DNA of 64,000 nucleotides. Source: JAAGZL01 sp964628835. GTDB taxonomy: Bacteria; Pseudomonadota; Gammaproteobacteria; Chromatiales; Chromatiaceae. Of the stretch, positions 1 through 9,113 are shown one piece after another. Both the position numbers and the translations under genes were made by a program. The stretch is taken from the NCBI GenBank assembly GCA_964628835.1, contig CAZVME010000008.1, positions 1-64,000 on the forward strand, given 5' to 3'. The notes below the pieces were generated by a model. The model was not told the origin of the DNA. It did not search any database and saw only the letters and a program-made list of their open reading frames with translations. Position 1 is the first letter of the stretch; each line of letters begins with the position of its first letter.

Positions 1-72
1 ATTCTGGTAAGCTGGACCCTGCATTTTATCCCACAATTCTGACAAGTTAGGGCACTACACTAGGCAAAGAAC

Positions 73-1809
73 GTGTTGCAGTCAAAAACTGAAATTATCC
101 GGCGTACCATTCTGGAAACTGAATCGCTCTCCGAGCAGATCCACCCGTTACTCAGGAGAATATACAGTGCCAGAGGCGTAAGCCACGATGCCGAACTGGA
201 GCGCGACCTCAAAGGTCTGCCAGCCCCGTCCAGCCTCTCCGGGACTGCAGAAGCCGCCAGGCTACTGCACCGTGCCATGCGGGACTCCAGCCAAATCCTG
301 ATTGTGGGTGATTTTGACGCAGATGGCGCAACCAGCTGCGCCCTCGCGGTTCTGGGCCTGAAGGCGATGGGGGCGGCAGCGGTGGATTATCTGGTGCCGA
401 ACCGATTTGAATATGGCTATGGACTCACGCCAGAGATAGTGGACGTGGCCCTGGAACGCTCCCCTGATCTACTGGTAACGGTGGATAACGGCATATCCAG
501 CACTGCTGGAGTGGCCGCCGCCAACAGGGCCGGGGTGCCGGTACTGATTACCGATCACCACCTCCCGGGCAGAGAGCTGCCGGACGCCGCCGTGATCGTG
601 AACCCGAACCTGTCGGCAGACGAGGGGATGGGTAGAAACCTGGCAGGTGTGGGGGTTCTGTTCTATGTGTTGCTGGCGCTAAGATCACATCTCAGGGAAC
701 AGCACTGGTTTGCAGAGCAGGGTATTGCTGAGCCCAATCTTGCCGACTATCTGGATCTGGTGGCTCTGGGAACGGTGGCGGATGTGGTGCCCCTGGACCG
801 GATCAATCGCATCCTGGTGCATCAGGGGATACGCCGGATAAGGGCCGGCCACTGCCGCCCTGGGATCAAGGCGCTACTCAAGGTGGCAGGCCGCAATATA
901 GAGTCACATATAGCTGCTGACATGGGATTTGCAGTTGGCCCCAGGCTGAATGCAGCCGGACGCTTGGAGGATATGTCTCTGGGTATAGAGACCCTGGTTA
1001 CCGATGATCCTGGAGTGGCAGCACAGGGCGCAGCGGAGCTGGACACTCTGAACCGCCAACGCAGAGAGATTGAGGATGACATGCGTCGGCAGGCCACGGC
1101 ACATCTGGAGTCGCTGCAACTACAGGATGAGTCCGACCTGCCGTTTGGTCTCTGTATCTACGACCGGGATTGGCACCAGGGAGTAATCGGTATTCTCGCC
1201 TCCAGGATAAAAGAGAGCTATCACCGTCCGGTGATTGCCTTCGCAGCTTCTGAGCCGGGATGGATTAAGGGTTCGGCCAGATCTATACCTGGAATGCATA
1301 TCAGAGATGTTCTGGACGCCATTGCTGGGAGACATCCGGGGCTGATCAGTAAATTTGGTGGCCACGCCATGGCAGCAGGACTCACCTTATCGGAAGATGG
1401 GTTTGCGGCCTTCAGCACCGCCTTTGATCAACAGGTCAGGGAACATCTGTCCGCCAAGGATATCCGTGGTGTAGTTCACTCAGACGGGGAGTTGGCGCCA
1501 GAGCAGATGAACCTGGAGGTGGCGCAGCTGCTACGGAATGGTGGCCCATGGGGACAGCATTTTCCCGAACCTGTGTTTGATGGGAGGTTTACCCTGGTAA
1601 ACTGCCGCATAGTTGGAGAAAAGCATCTAAAGCTGGTTTTGAGCAACGAGGGTGATGAGTTTGTACTGGACGCCATTGCCTTCAATCAGGCAGACAAGAT
1701 GCCAAAACGCAGCCAGCGGAACCTAATGGCCGCATACCGCCTGGACATAAATGAGTTTCGTGGCAATAGAAGCCCCCAGATGATCATCGAACATTTGGAG
1801 TGGTTATGA
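73..1809 (+). CDS. recJ: Single-stranded-DNA-specific exonuclease RecJ
   Basis: RecJ degrades single-stranded DNA 5' to 3' in recombinational and mismatch repair in the cytoplasm. The 578-residue product has the DHH-family metal motifs in order: GDFDADGA near residue 78, VDNGIS near 136 and TDHHLPG near 159. A DHHA1-type region (GHAMAAG near residue 433) follows. Length is normal for the family. The start is a GTG; no clear alternative start is visible in the 72 bases before it. darP follows 48 bases downstream and may be cotranscribed. The identification is secure from the motifs. Confidence 0.95.
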   Translation: MLQSKTEIIRRTILETESLSEQIHPLLRRIYSARGVSHDAELERDLKGLPAPSSLSGTAEAARLLHRAMRDSSQILIVGDFDADGATSCALAVLGLKAMGAAAVDYLVPNRFEYGYGLTPEIVDVALERSPDLLVTVDNGISSTAGVAAANRAGVPVLITDHHLPGRELPDAAVIVNPNLSADEGMGRNLAGVGVLFYVLLALRSHLREQHWFAEQGIAEPNLADYLDLVALGTVADVVPLDRINRILVHQGIRRIRAGHCRPGIKALLKVAGRNIESHIAADMGFAVGPRLNAAGRLEDMSLGIETLVTDDPGVAAQGAAELDTLNRQRREIEDDMRRQATAHLESLQLQDESDLPFGLCIYDRDWHQGVIGILASRIKESYHRPVIAFAASEPGWIKGSARSIPGMHIRDVLDAIAGRHPGLISKFGGHAMAAGLTLSEDGFAAFSTAFDQQVREHLSAKDIRGVVHSDGELAPEQMNLEVAQLLRNGGPWGQHFPEPVFDGRFTLVNCRIVGEKHLKLVLSNEGDEFVLDAIAFNQADKMPKRSQRNLMAAYRLDINEFRGNRSPQMIIEHLEWL

Positions 1810-1857
1810 TCACGCCACAACACACAAATAATGAATCACCCGGAAACCTGACCCAAA

Positions 1858-2370
1858 ATGCATGATGAAAACGAACAGTTGGAGACAGAAGAGCAGGAGA
1901 AGAGCAAGAGCCAGATCAAGCGCGACTTTGCTGAACTTCAGAAGCTGGGAGAGCAGTTGGTAACACTGAAACCGGCACAGATCTCCACTTTTTCCTTAAG
2001 CCAGAGCATGCTTGATGCGCTGGAGGAGTACACCCGGATCAAGAACCGAACGGCCCAGCACAGACACATACGCAGAATAGGCAAGTTGCTGGCAGACGAA
2101 GATGTTGAGGCCATACGGAACAGCCTGCAACGCCTGGATAGCAACCACCCGGAAGAGAAACGCCGGCTAAAGCTCATAGAGCAGTGGCGGGAGAGGCTGA
2201 TTGCTGATGGTGACGGTGCCATAAATGACCTTGCCAATAGCTACCCTGATCTGGACCGACACTACCTGAGACAACTTATCCGGGCCGTGCACAGAGAGCA
2301 GCAGGCAGGAAAACCTACTTCTACAGTCAGGAAAATATTCAAGTATCTGAAAGAGTTAGACATTAGATAG
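1858..2370 (+). CDS. darP: Ribosome-associated protein DarP (YjgA, DUF615)
   Basis: The 170-residue product matches the DUF615/YjgA family, now called DarP, which binds late 50S ribosomal subunit intermediates and promotes assembly. It is helical and highly charged. An acidic N-terminus leads into the family's KSxIKRDFAELQKLGEQLV segment at about residues 17-36, and the end carries the typical RKIFKYLKEL. No membrane segment or signal peptide is present. It lies 48 bases after recJ on the same strand, and a gene-free stretch with inverted repeats separates it from sdhC. Confidence 0.9.
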   Translation: MHDENEQLETEEQEKSKSQIKRDFAELQKLGEQLVTLKPAQISTFSLSQSMLDALEEYTRIKNRTAQHRHIRRIGKLLADEDVEAIRNSLQRLDSNHPEEKRRLKLIEQWRERLIADGDGAINDLANSYPDLDRHYLRQLIRAVHREQQAGKPTSTVRKIFKYLKELDIR

Positions 2371-2418
2371 AGGGACCAGCTAAAACTCTGACTCAACACC
2401 TGCTACTATTAATCAATC

Positions 2419-2504
2419 AAAGCCAATGCATTAAAAATATTAATTTTATACCTCCATAGAAAAGGTTTAATGTCCTGTTCGTTTTGTTAGACTGCATTGG
2501 CTTT
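2419..2504. repeat. Inverted repeat, perfect 12-bp arms, 62-base interior
   Basis: AAAGCCAATGCA at 2419-2430 is exactly complementary to TGCATTGGCTTT at 2493-2504. The interior is very AT-rich and no flanking target-site duplication is obvious. It could be a small non-autonomous element, a long-stem mRNA structure in the darP 3' region, or a chance repeat. Confidence 0.5.
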
Positions 2505-2549
2505 AGTTACAAAATTGGATAGCACTTTAGATTTAGAAAGACTATAGAT

Positions 2550-2590
2550 AACCACATTAGCTTCGCGGTTTGAATCTCGTGGTTGCTAAT
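2550..2590. promoter_or_regulatory. Interlocked complementary blocks in the sdh leader region
   Basis: AACCAC (2550-2555) pairs with GTGGTT (2579-2584), and the adjacent ATTAGC (2556-2561) pairs with GCTAAT (2585-2590). The order A-B-A'-B' means the two hairpins exclude each other or form a pseudoknot-like fold. The site lies about 100 bases before the sdhC ATG. A regulatory role is inference. Confidence 0.3.
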
Positions 2591-2691
2591 CAAGAAATTC
2601 ATGATTTAGGTGCTATTGTGTTGATTAAGTTTAGGTCTTGTTTGCGTGCCGATATCTATCTGTAACAGGCCAGAGACTGAGAAATATATAC

Positions 2692-3084
2692 ATGAACCCA
2701 CAATCAAGACCCGTCCATCTAAATCTCTTCGTAATACGCATGCCAATCATGGCCATCATGTCCATTCTCCACCGGGCAAGTGGCGCGCTACTGGTAGTGG
2801 CAATCCCATATTTTGCTTACATACTCGGCATCTCACTTGAGAGTGAGGCCGGATTTGCCCAGGCCCAGTCCCATCTCTCGGGTGGTTTCGCCACACTGGT
2901 TTTACTGACACTGGGTTGGGGCGTATTGCATCATCTGTTGTCTGGGATACGTTTTCTCCTGATTGATTTTGATATAGGAGTGGACAAGGCTAGTGCCAGT
3001 ATGACTGCCTGGTTGGTTACTATCCTAGCGGCTGCCATTTCCCTTGCTGTCGGAGCAGCCATTCTGCTAGGAGGTTCAGCATGA
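2692..3084 (+). CDS. sdhC: Succinate dehydrogenase cytochrome b556 subunit SdhC
   Basis: SdhC anchors succinate dehydrogenase in the inner membrane and shares haem b and the quinone site with SdhD. I place the start at the ATG beginning MNPQSRPVHLNLF, which matches the family N-terminus, giving 130 residues; an upstream in-frame start would add 18 atypical residues. The SILHRASG signature is present, as is HHLLSGIR, whose second His aligns with the E. coli haem ligand His84. Three membrane helices are visible. Its end overlaps sdhD by four bases. Confidence 0.95.
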   Translation: MNPQSRPVHLNLFVIRMPIMAIMSILHRASGALLVVAIPYFAYILGISLESEAGFAQAQSHLSGGFATLVLLTLGWGVLHHLLSGIRFLLIDFDIGVDKASASMTAWLVTILAAAISLAVGAAILLGGSA

Positions 3085-3425
3085 GCCGTCGCGCCAGTGG
3101 TTTTCGGGCATGGATGTTTCAGCGCATAAGCGCGGTCTATCTTGGCCTGTACTTCATATTCCTATGTTGGTACTTCCTGTTTTCCACCCCAGCCTCATAC
3201 ATTGAATGGAAAGAGTGGGTCTCCCATCCTGGAATCAATCTGTCCCTGATGTTTTTTGCCTTTTTCCTGCTCCTGCATGCATGGGTCGGAACGCGGGATA
3301 TTATTATTGACTACATCAAACCCCTGATGATCAGGGTCACGGTGCTAACACTACTGGCAATAGGACTTATGGGAAGTGGTCTGTGGACTGCAAAATTCCT
3401 GTTTCTGGCTATAACTTCAGTATAG
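3081..3425 (+). CDS. sdhD: Succinate dehydrogenase membrane anchor SdhD
   Basis: This 114-residue protein is the second membrane anchor of complex II. It has three hydrophobic helices at roughly residues 17-35, 52-72 and 85-108. The segment LLHAWVGTRDIIIDY carries the His that aligns with the haem-ligating His71 of E. coli SdhD and the quinone-site Asp-Tyr pair. The ATGA overlap with sdhC implies coupled translation. sdhA begins 24 bases downstream. Confidence 0.95.
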   Translation: MSRRASGFRAWMFQRISAVYLGLYFIFLCWYFLFSTPASYIEWKEWVSHPGINLSLMFFAFFLLLHAWVGTRDIIIDYIKPLMIRVTVLTLLAIGLMGSGLWTAKFLFLAITSV

Positions 3426-3449
3426 ATATTATTTAGTGAGAGGTTCTTT

Positions 3450-5216
3450 ATGACGCTTGCAACTCGCAAGTTCGATACTCTTATCCTGGGCTCAGGTGGT
3501 GCTGGACTGCGTGCTTCTTTGCAGTTAGCAGACGCTGAGGCCAGGGTTGCCGTCGTATCAAAAGTATTTCCTACCAGGTCACATACTATTGCCGCACAGG
3601 GTGGTGTGAATGCCTCCCTGGCCAATGTCACCGCCGATAACTGGCATTGGCACATGTACGACACTATTAAGGGTAGCGATTATCTGGGCGATCAGGATGC
3701 AATCGAATATATGTGCCGTGCGGCCTCCCATCTGGTGTATGAACTGGAGCACTATGGTGTGCCGTTCTCACGGCTGGACAATGGCAAGATCTACCAGAGG
3801 CCCTTTGGTGGACAGAGCCAGAAATTTGGCGAGGGCGGTCAGGCTACCCGTACCTGTGCAGCGGCCGACCGTACTGGCCATGCCATCTTGCATAGCCTGT
3901 ATCAACAGAATATCCGCGCCAAGACCAACTTTTTTGATGAATATTTTGCCGTTGACCTAATCTCTGACGAAGATGGCAACGTACTTGGAGCACTGGCCCT
4001 GGAGATTGCCACCGGCGAACCTCTACTAATAGAGGCCAAGACCACCCTGATCGCCACCGGTGGCTGTGGCCAGGTATTCCGTACCTCCACCAACGCCACC
4101 ATTAACACCGGTGACGGCATGGCCATGGCCTTGCGGGCTGGTGTACCGCTGCAGGACATGGAGTTTTTCCAGTTTCACCCAACCGGCATTGCCGGCAAGG
4201 GGCTCCTGATCACAGAGGGTGCACGTGGTGAGGGTGGCTACCTGATCAACAAGGACGGTGAGCGCTTTATGGAGCGTTACGCCCCCAACGCAAAAGATCT
4301 GGCCAGCCGTGACGTGGTGAGCCGCGCCATCGCTACAGAGGTCAGAGAGGGCCGCGGTTGTGGACCTGATGCAGATCACGTATTGCTGAGATTGGATCAT
4401 CTAGGCGCAGAAATTGTCGGAAAACGGCTGCCAGGAATCAGCGAGACCTGCCGCACCTTCCTCAACCTGGACCCGGCAGATACCCCAATCCCGGTATTCC
4501 CAACCGCACACTATGTAATGGGCGGTATCCCAACCAACCGTTTCGGTGAGGTTATAGTTCAGCACGGCAACAATTCAGAAGAGGTCATGAATGGCCTCTA
4601 CGCCATCGGCGAAGCCGCCTGCGTATCGGTACACGGCGCCAACCGTCTGGGTGGTAACTCCCTGCTGGATATCCTGGTATTCGGCCGCGCTGCCGCCAAC
4701 CGGGTAACCGAATTCCTCAAAGCTCACCGTTATCACAAGCCCCTGTGTCCGGATAGCGTAGACAAGGCCATGCAGCGGCTCCAGCGCTGGGATAAAAAGG
4801 GTGACGGGGAGTCAGTTGAATCCCTACGCTCAGAACTCAAGCTGGTCATGGAGAAACACTGCGGTGTATTCCGTAATGAAGATGTGATGCTGGAGGGTAT
4901 CCGGAAGCTAAAGGCCCTGCGTGATCGCCTGCCTAATGTGCAATTGAAAGATGATAGCAGGGTGTTCAACTATGCAAGGATCGAAGCCCTGGAGTTGGAG
5001 AATCTGGTTGACATTTCCATGTCCATCATGATGTCTGCAGAGGCCAGGAAAGAGAGCCGTGGCGCCCACTCCAGAATGGATTACCCGGATCGTGATGATG
5101 AAAACTGGATGGAACACAGCCTCTACTATCTGGAGGGAGACAGACACAGCACCAAACCGGTTCGCACCAAACCCCTTACTGTGGAGACGTTCCCACCCAA
5201 AGAACGCGTTTATTGA
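3450..5216 (+). CDS. sdhA: Succinate dehydrogenase flavoprotein subunit SdhA
   Basis: SdhA oxidises succinate to fumarate with a covalently bound FAD. The 588-residue protein has the N-terminal dinucleotide motif GSGGAGLRA near residue 15. The flavinylation segment RSHTIAAQGG near residue 45 holds the His that bonds FAD. The active-site region FHPTGI and the C-terminal SRGAHSR follow. Length is standard. A GAGAGG ribosome site precedes the ATG. The operon order CDAB with sdhE behind it is typical of gammaproteobacteria. Confidence 0.97.
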   Translation: MTLATRKFDTLILGSGGAGLRASLQLADAEARVAVVSKVFPTRSHTIAAQGGVNASLANVTADNWHWHMYDTIKGSDYLGDQDAIEYMCRAASHLVYELEHYGVPFSRLDNGKIYQRPFGGQSQKFGEGGQATRTCAAADRTGHAILHSLYQQNIRAKTNFFDEYFAVDLISDEDGNVLGALALEIATGEPLLIEAKTTLIATGGCGQVFRTSTNATINTGDGMAMALRAGVPLQDMEFFQFHPTGIAGKGLLITEGARGEGGYLINKDGERFMERYAPNAKDLASRDVVSRAIATEVREGRGCGPDADHVLLRLDHLGAEIVGKRLPGISETCRTFLNLDPADTPIPVFPTAHYVMGGIPTNRFGEVIVQHGNNSEEVMNGLYAIGEAACVSVHGANRLGGNSLLDILVFGRAAANRVTEFLKAHRYHKPLCPDSVDKAMQRLQRWDKKGDGESVESLRSELKLVMEKHCGVFRNEDVMLEGIRKLKALRDRLPNVQLKDDSRVFNYARIEALELENLVDISMSIMMSAEARKESRGAHSRMDYPDRDDENWMEHSLYYLEGDRHSTKPVRTKPLTVETFPPKERVY

Positions 5217-5225
5217 GAAATTGCC

Positions 5226-5918
5226 ATGAAGTTTCGAATCTATCGCTACAACCCGGAAACCGATAAAGCACCATATATGCAGGATGTCGAAATCGAAGTG
5301 ACTTCGGACATGATGTTGCGTGATGCATTGCTCAAATATAAAAAGCAGGACGAGTCCCTGAACTTTCGCCACTCCTGTGGTGAGGGTGTTTGCGGCTCAG
5401 ATGGTATCAACGTAAATGGCAAGAATAAGCTCGCCTGTACCACCCCGGTTATGGATTTGAAAGAACCGGTAGAGATCCGTCCTCTGCCAGGTAGACCGGT
5501 TATTCGTGATCTGGTGGTTGATATGGAGCAGTTCTACAACCAATACCGTGAGATAAAACCCTACATTATCCGTAAAGACCCTCTGCCAGAGGTGGAGATG
5601 CTGCAGTCCCCTGAAGACCGGGACAAGTTGGATGGCCTGTACGAATGCATCATGTGCGGTTGTTGCTCAACCTCCTGTCCATCTTTCTGGTGGAATCCGG
5701 ATAAATTCCTGGGTCCACATGCACTGCTCCAGGCCTGGCGTTTCCTGGCCGACACCCGGGATCAGGGCCGGACCGAGCGTCTGGATGCCCTTGAAGGACC
5801 ATACAAGCTGTTCCGCTGCCATACCATAATGAACTGTGTTGATGCATGCCCGAAAGATCTCAATCCAACCGAGGCCATCGGCAACATCAAGGCATTGATG
5901 CTCAAACAGTCCATATGA
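5226..5918 (+). CDS. sdhB: Succinate dehydrogenase iron-sulfur subunit SdhB
   Basis: SdhB passes electrons from FAD through three iron-sulfur clusters to quinone. The 230-residue protein has the 2Fe-2S cysteines in SCGEGVCGSDG near residue 57 with a further Cys near 75. The 4Fe-4S motif CIMCGCCSTSCP is near residue 140, and the 3Fe-4S ligands are in CHTIMNCVDACPK near 200. Its TGA overlaps the sdhE ATG (ATGA), so the two are translationally coupled. Confidence 0.97.
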   Translation: MKFRIYRYNPETDKAPYMQDVEIEVTSDMMLRDALLKYKKQDESLNFRHSCGEGVCGSDGINVNGKNKLACTTPVMDLKEPVEIRPLPGRPVIRDLVVDMEQFYNQYREIKPYIIRKDPLPEVEMLQSPEDRDKLDGLYECIMCGCCSTSCPSFWWNPDKFLGPHALLQAWRFLADTRDQGRTERLDALEGPYKLFRCHTIMNCVDACPKDLNPTEAIGNIKALMLKQSI

Positions 5919-6190
5919 GATCCACCTCCAGACAGTGGCCTGATGCTCTACCGTCTGCAAACCAACTTCGGTGGGCCTGTCGACGTGGCCTGCTGGAGTT
6001 GGATCTACTCCTAAAATCTTATATGGACAGGGTCTATGAGCAACTCACGGACCAGGAAAAACGGAAGTTTCTTACCTTGCTGGATATGCAAGATCAGGAG
6101 ATGCTAGAGATGCTTATGGGAAAAACCAATCCAAACAACAAGGAGCTGGCGGAGCTATTAACCCGAATAAGGGAGTGTATGGAAAGCTGA
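5915..6190 (+). CDS. sdhE: FAD assembly factor SdhE
   Basis: SdhE (YgfY/CptB family) binds apo-SdhA and promotes covalent flavinylation. I choose the ATG overlapping the sdhB stop, giving 91 residues; a longer reading frame begins inside sdhB but lacks family support. The RGLLELD motif near residue 24 contains the conserved RGxxE signature required for flavinylation. The position directly after sdhB supports the assignment and makes a dedicated complex II maturation operon. Confidence 0.9.
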   Translation: MRSTSRQWPDALPSANQLRWACRRGLLELDLLLKSYMDRVYEQLTDQEKRKFLTLLDMQDQEMLEMLMGKTNPNNKELAELLTRIRECMES

Positions 6191-6194
6191 GCGC

Positions 6195-6617
6195 ATGCTA
6201 CCCATCAAGATCGACCTGAGTTTTTCCCAATGGCTGGCAGGTTATCTGCTAACCATACACCTGGCGGCACTGCTGCTTATCCTGTTGTTACAACCCCCAC
6301 TGCTATTTAGCACCATCCTGATACTCCTGACCTGTCTCAGCCTGGGCTATTACTGGAGACGTGATCTTGGCGGTCGCGCTACAAGCTATTTGGAGTGGAG
6401 TGAAGGCAAGGGGTGGCGCATTAGGCAGACAAATGGCGACCTGCAGCAGGCGACCCTAACCCCAGAAAGTTATTTGAACAGACATCTGGTGGCGCTTCAG
6501 TTCATTACTGATGAAAACCGCGCACCCCGGCTCCTGTTGCCTGCAGACGCAATGCAACCGGACCTGCATAGAAGGCTCAGGGTGTTACTCCGGTTGGAAA
6601 ATCACTTCGGGGAGTAG
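6195..6617 (+). CDS. YgfX-like inner-membrane protein
   Basis: This 140-residue protein has two adjacent hydrophobic helices at about residues 15-35 and 37-52, then a soluble domain. Layout and position, right after sdhE, match the YgfX (CptA) family, the membrane partner of YgfY/SdhE proposed in E. coli to act as a toxin on cytoskeletal proteins. The sequence itself is weakly conserved, so the call rests on topology and synteny. The 3' end overlaps the convergent nadB by 16 bases. Confidence 0.7.
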   Translation: MLPIKIDLSFSQWLAGYLLTIHLAALLLILLLQPPLLFSTILILLTCLSLGYYWRRDLGGRATSYLEWSEGKGWRIRQTNGDLQQATLTPESYLNRHLVALQFITDENRAPRLLLPADAMQPDLHRRLRVLLRLENHFGE

Positions 6618-8212
6618 TTGTCCGGTATCATGATGGTGGGGCCGAGCTGTCCTTGATCGTCTCTTTCAGGATGATCGATATTATAGTGCAGACCCCGGCT
6701 CTCGCGCCTACGCATGGCCGAGCGGATAATCAGGTTGGCAACATCCACCAGATTGCGCAGTTCCAAGTGATCATTATGCACCTTGAAGGTGCTGTAATAC
6801 TCCTTGATCTCCTGACGCAGCATGTTGACCCGGCGTCTGGCCCTCTCCAGGCGCTTGTTGCTGCGAACTATACCCACGTAGTCCCACATAAACCGCCGCA
6901 GTTCATCCCAGTTATGGGAGACCACCACATCCTCATCAGAATCGGCAACCCGACTCTCATCCCAGTTGGGGATCTCTGGAGGTGTGGAGATACTTTTCAG
7001 GCTCTCTATGATGTCATTAGAGGCGGTTTCACCAAAGACCAGACACTCCAGCAGAGAGTTACTGGCCATGCGGTTGGCCCCATGCAGTCCGGTATAAGCG
7101 ATCTCACCAATGGCGTACAGACTTGGTATATCGGTACGGGCATTACGATCGGTCACAATGCCGCCGCAGGTGTAGTGGGCGGCAGGGACTATCGGGATAG
7201 GTTCTTTGGTGATATCTATACCGAAATCCAGGCAGCGGGCGCTGATGGTGGGAAATCTCTTCTGAATAAACTCAGCCGGTTTATGACTGATATCCAGAAA
7301 CAGACAGTCGGTACCCAGCCGCTTCATCTCATGGTCAATGGCTCGGGCCACGATATCGCGTGGGGCAAGCTCGGCCCTCTCATCAAAATTTGGCATGAAT
7401 CTGGTGCCATCCGGCAACAGCAGTTTACCGCCTTCACCACGCAGGGCCTCGGTCACCAAAAATGACTTGGCGTGTGGGTGGTACAGGCAGGTGGGGTGAA
7501 ACTGGATAAACTCCATATTCGCCACCCTACAGCCGGCGCGCCAGCCCATGGCGATGCCGTCACCAGTGGCGATGTCCGGGTTGGATGTATACAGGTATAC
7601 CTTGCTGGCGCCACCGGTGGCCAGGACCACGCAACGGGAGCGGAAGGTATCCACATGATCGGTTTCCCGGTTATAGACATAGGCGCCCAGGCAGCGATTG
7701 TCCTTAAATCCAAGTTTATGACCGGTTATCAGATCGATTGCATTGCGGTTTTCAAACAGGTCAATATTATCTTTTTCTCTGATATGGTCTTCCAGGGTGG
7801 TCTGCATTACCTGACCGGTGGCATCGGCGGCGTGAATTACCCGGCGGTGAGAATGTCCCCCCTCGCGGGTGAGGTGATAGCCCTGTTTCGGCTGCTGACG
7901 ACGGGTGAACTCCATGCCCTTGGATAGCAGCCACTGGATATTGGCGGGTCCATGCTCCACCACCATTCGCACCACATCCTCATCACACAGCCCAGCGCCG
8001 GCATTCAGGGTGTCTGTGATGTGTGACTCCACAGAGTCCTCTTTGTCCAGAACCGCTGAGATACCACCCTGAGCGTAATAGGTATTACTCTCGGAGAGAT
8101 CTGTCTTGGACAGGATTGCGATCTTTAGATGGTCGGGAAGGCGCAGGGCAAGACTCAGACCAGCAGCACCACTGCCGATGATGAGTACGTCGTGTAAATG
8201 GCTTATTCCCAT
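6602..8212 (-). CDS. nadB: L-aspartate oxidase NadB
   Basis: NadB oxidises L-aspartate to iminoaspartate in the first step of de novo NAD synthesis and is a flavoprotein related to SdhA. With the ATG at MGISHLHDV the protein is 536 residues, the usual length; an upstream in-frame start would add 36 residues lacking family character. The FAD motif [11 protein letters not shown] near residue 13, AQGGISAVL, the FHPT segment and the C-terminal [11 protein letters not shown] are visible. No nadA or nadC is in the window. It is convergent with the ygfX-like gene. Confidence 0.95.
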   Translation of the reverse strand: MGISHLHDVLIIGSGAAGLSLALRLPDHLKIAILSKTDLSESNTYYAQGGISAVLDKEDSVESHITDTLNAGAGLCDEDVVRMVVEHGPANIQWLLSKGMEFTRRQQPKQGYHLTREGGHSHRRVIHAADATGQVMQTTLEDHIREKDNIDLFENRNAIDLITGHKLGFKDNRCLGAYVYNRETDHVDTFRSRCVVLATGGASKVYLYTSNPDIATGDGIAMGWRAGCRVANMEFIQFHPTCLYHPHAKSFLVTEALRGEGGKLLLPDGTRFMPNFDERAELAPRDIVARAIDHEMKRLGTDCLFLDISHKPAEFIQKRFPTISARCLDFGIDITKEPIPIVPAAHYTCGGIVTDRNARTDIPSLYAIGEIAYTGLHGANRMASNSLLECLVFGETASNDIIESLKSISTPPEIPNWDESRVADSDEDVVVSHNWDELRRFMWDYVGIVRSNKRLERARRRVNMLRQEIKEYYSTFKVHNDHLELRNLVDVANLIIRSAMRRRESRGLHYNIDHPERDDQGQLGPTIMIPDNYSPK

Positions 8213-8418
8213 ATTTGGACTACCTAGTAATGTTAAATAATATGAAACACTACACCATAGTTTGCTGCAAGCTCCATAGCAGTCCATAATCCAGGAACTA
8301 TGGGTGGAAACTAAATGCAAACAGTTATCGTTTGCAGAATCCTAACCTAATTTTTGTCCAACGAGAACAAAAAGTTACTGTTGTGCAATGGTTCTTTATT
8401 TAATACCCAAACGTACGA

Positions 8419-8445
8419 GAACTAATTTATGTACGGGATGTCAAT
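8419..8445 (+). promoter_or_regulatory. Candidate sigma-E promoter of rpoE
   Basis: GAACTA (8419-8424), 16 bases, then TCAAT (8441-8445) resembles the ECF sigma-E consensus GGAACTT, 16 bases, TCnAA. It sits about 50 bases before the rpoE start, where an autoregulated promoter is expected. A weaker second match lies upstream (GGAACTA at 8294, GCAAA at 8317). Assignment is by eye. Confidence 0.5.
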
Positions 8446-8493
8446 CAGTTTGAACGAACAACTGCGCTTGTCGCGGAAATGGAGAGAGCCCGC

Positions 8494-9072
8494 ATGGGCG
8501 AGCGACAAGTAGATCAGGAACTGGTAGAACGAGTGCAGCGCGGGGATAAGAAGGCATTTGACCTTCTGGTCCTTAAGTACCAGCGCAAGGTGGTTAACTT
8601 GGTATCGCGTTATGTGCGTAACCCTAGTGAGGCGCTAGATGTGACTCAGGAGGCTTTCATCAAGGCCTACAAGGCCCTCCCAAACTTTCGCGGAGATAGC
8701 GCCTTTTACACCTGGGTATACCGCATAGCCATAAATACTGCCAAGAACCACATCGTTGCCCAGGGGCGACGCCCGCCAGGTACAGACCTGGATGCAGGTA
8801 CGGCAGAGCAGATGGATATTGGTATACGTTTACAGGAGAACACCACCCCTGAAAACCAGTTACTGCAGGATGAGATTGCGGAGACTGTGCACAACGCCAT
8901 AGACGAGCTGCCAGAGGATCTCAAAACTGCCATTACACTACGTGAGCTGGAAGGCCTGAGCTATGAGGAGATAGCCAGAGCCATGTCGTGTCCAGTAGGA
9001 ACTGTAAGATCACGGATATTTCGTGCTCGCGCAGCAATCGATACAAAGCTAGCGCCACTGCTGGAGCCATAA
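8494..9072 (+). CDS. rpoE: RNA polymerase sigma factor RpoE (AlgU/sigma-E)
   Basis: This ECF sigma factor directs the envelope-stress regulon. The ATG at MGERQVDQELVERVQRGD is chosen because GGAGAG lies seven bases before it and the N-terminus then matches the family, giving 192 residues. Region 2 (LDVTQEAFIKAYKALPNFRGDSAFYTW is split across residues 50-80) and region 4 (LRELEGLSYEEIA, then GTVRSRIFRAR) are both intact. It heads an rpoE-rseA-rseB-rseC-mucD operon. Confidence 0.97.
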   Translation: MGERQVDQELVERVQRGDKKAFDLLVLKYQRKVVNLVSRYVRNPSEALDVTQEAFIKAYKALPNFRGDSAFYTWVYRIAINTAKNHIVAQGRRPPGTDLDAGTAEQMDIGIRLQENTTPENQLLQDEIAETVHNAIDELPEDLKTAITLRELEGLSYEEIARAMSCPVGTVRSRIFRARAAIDTKLAPLLEP

Positions 9073-9113
9073 ATGACTGACAAATTCACCAGAGAATTAT
9101 TTTGGGTATCATC

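Larger units (their letters stand above)
2371..2691. other. Intergenic region upstream of sdhC with inverted repeats
   Basis: This 321-base gap is AT-rich and has no credible coding frame. It holds two structured pieces, listed separately: a 12-bp inverted repeat at 2419-2504 and a pair of interlocked 6-bp complementary blocks at 2550-2590. The sdh promoter should lie here, but I could not pick a convincing sigma-70 pair. Confidence 0.6.

Noticed and set aside
2561..2590. tRNA-like TTTGAATC T-arm look in the sdh leader
   Set aside because: No acceptor, D or anticodon arm can be built around it.
6653..7465. Long plus-strand frame opposite nadB
   Set aside because: NadB is certain on the minus strand; the frame overlaps it entirely and shows no family features.
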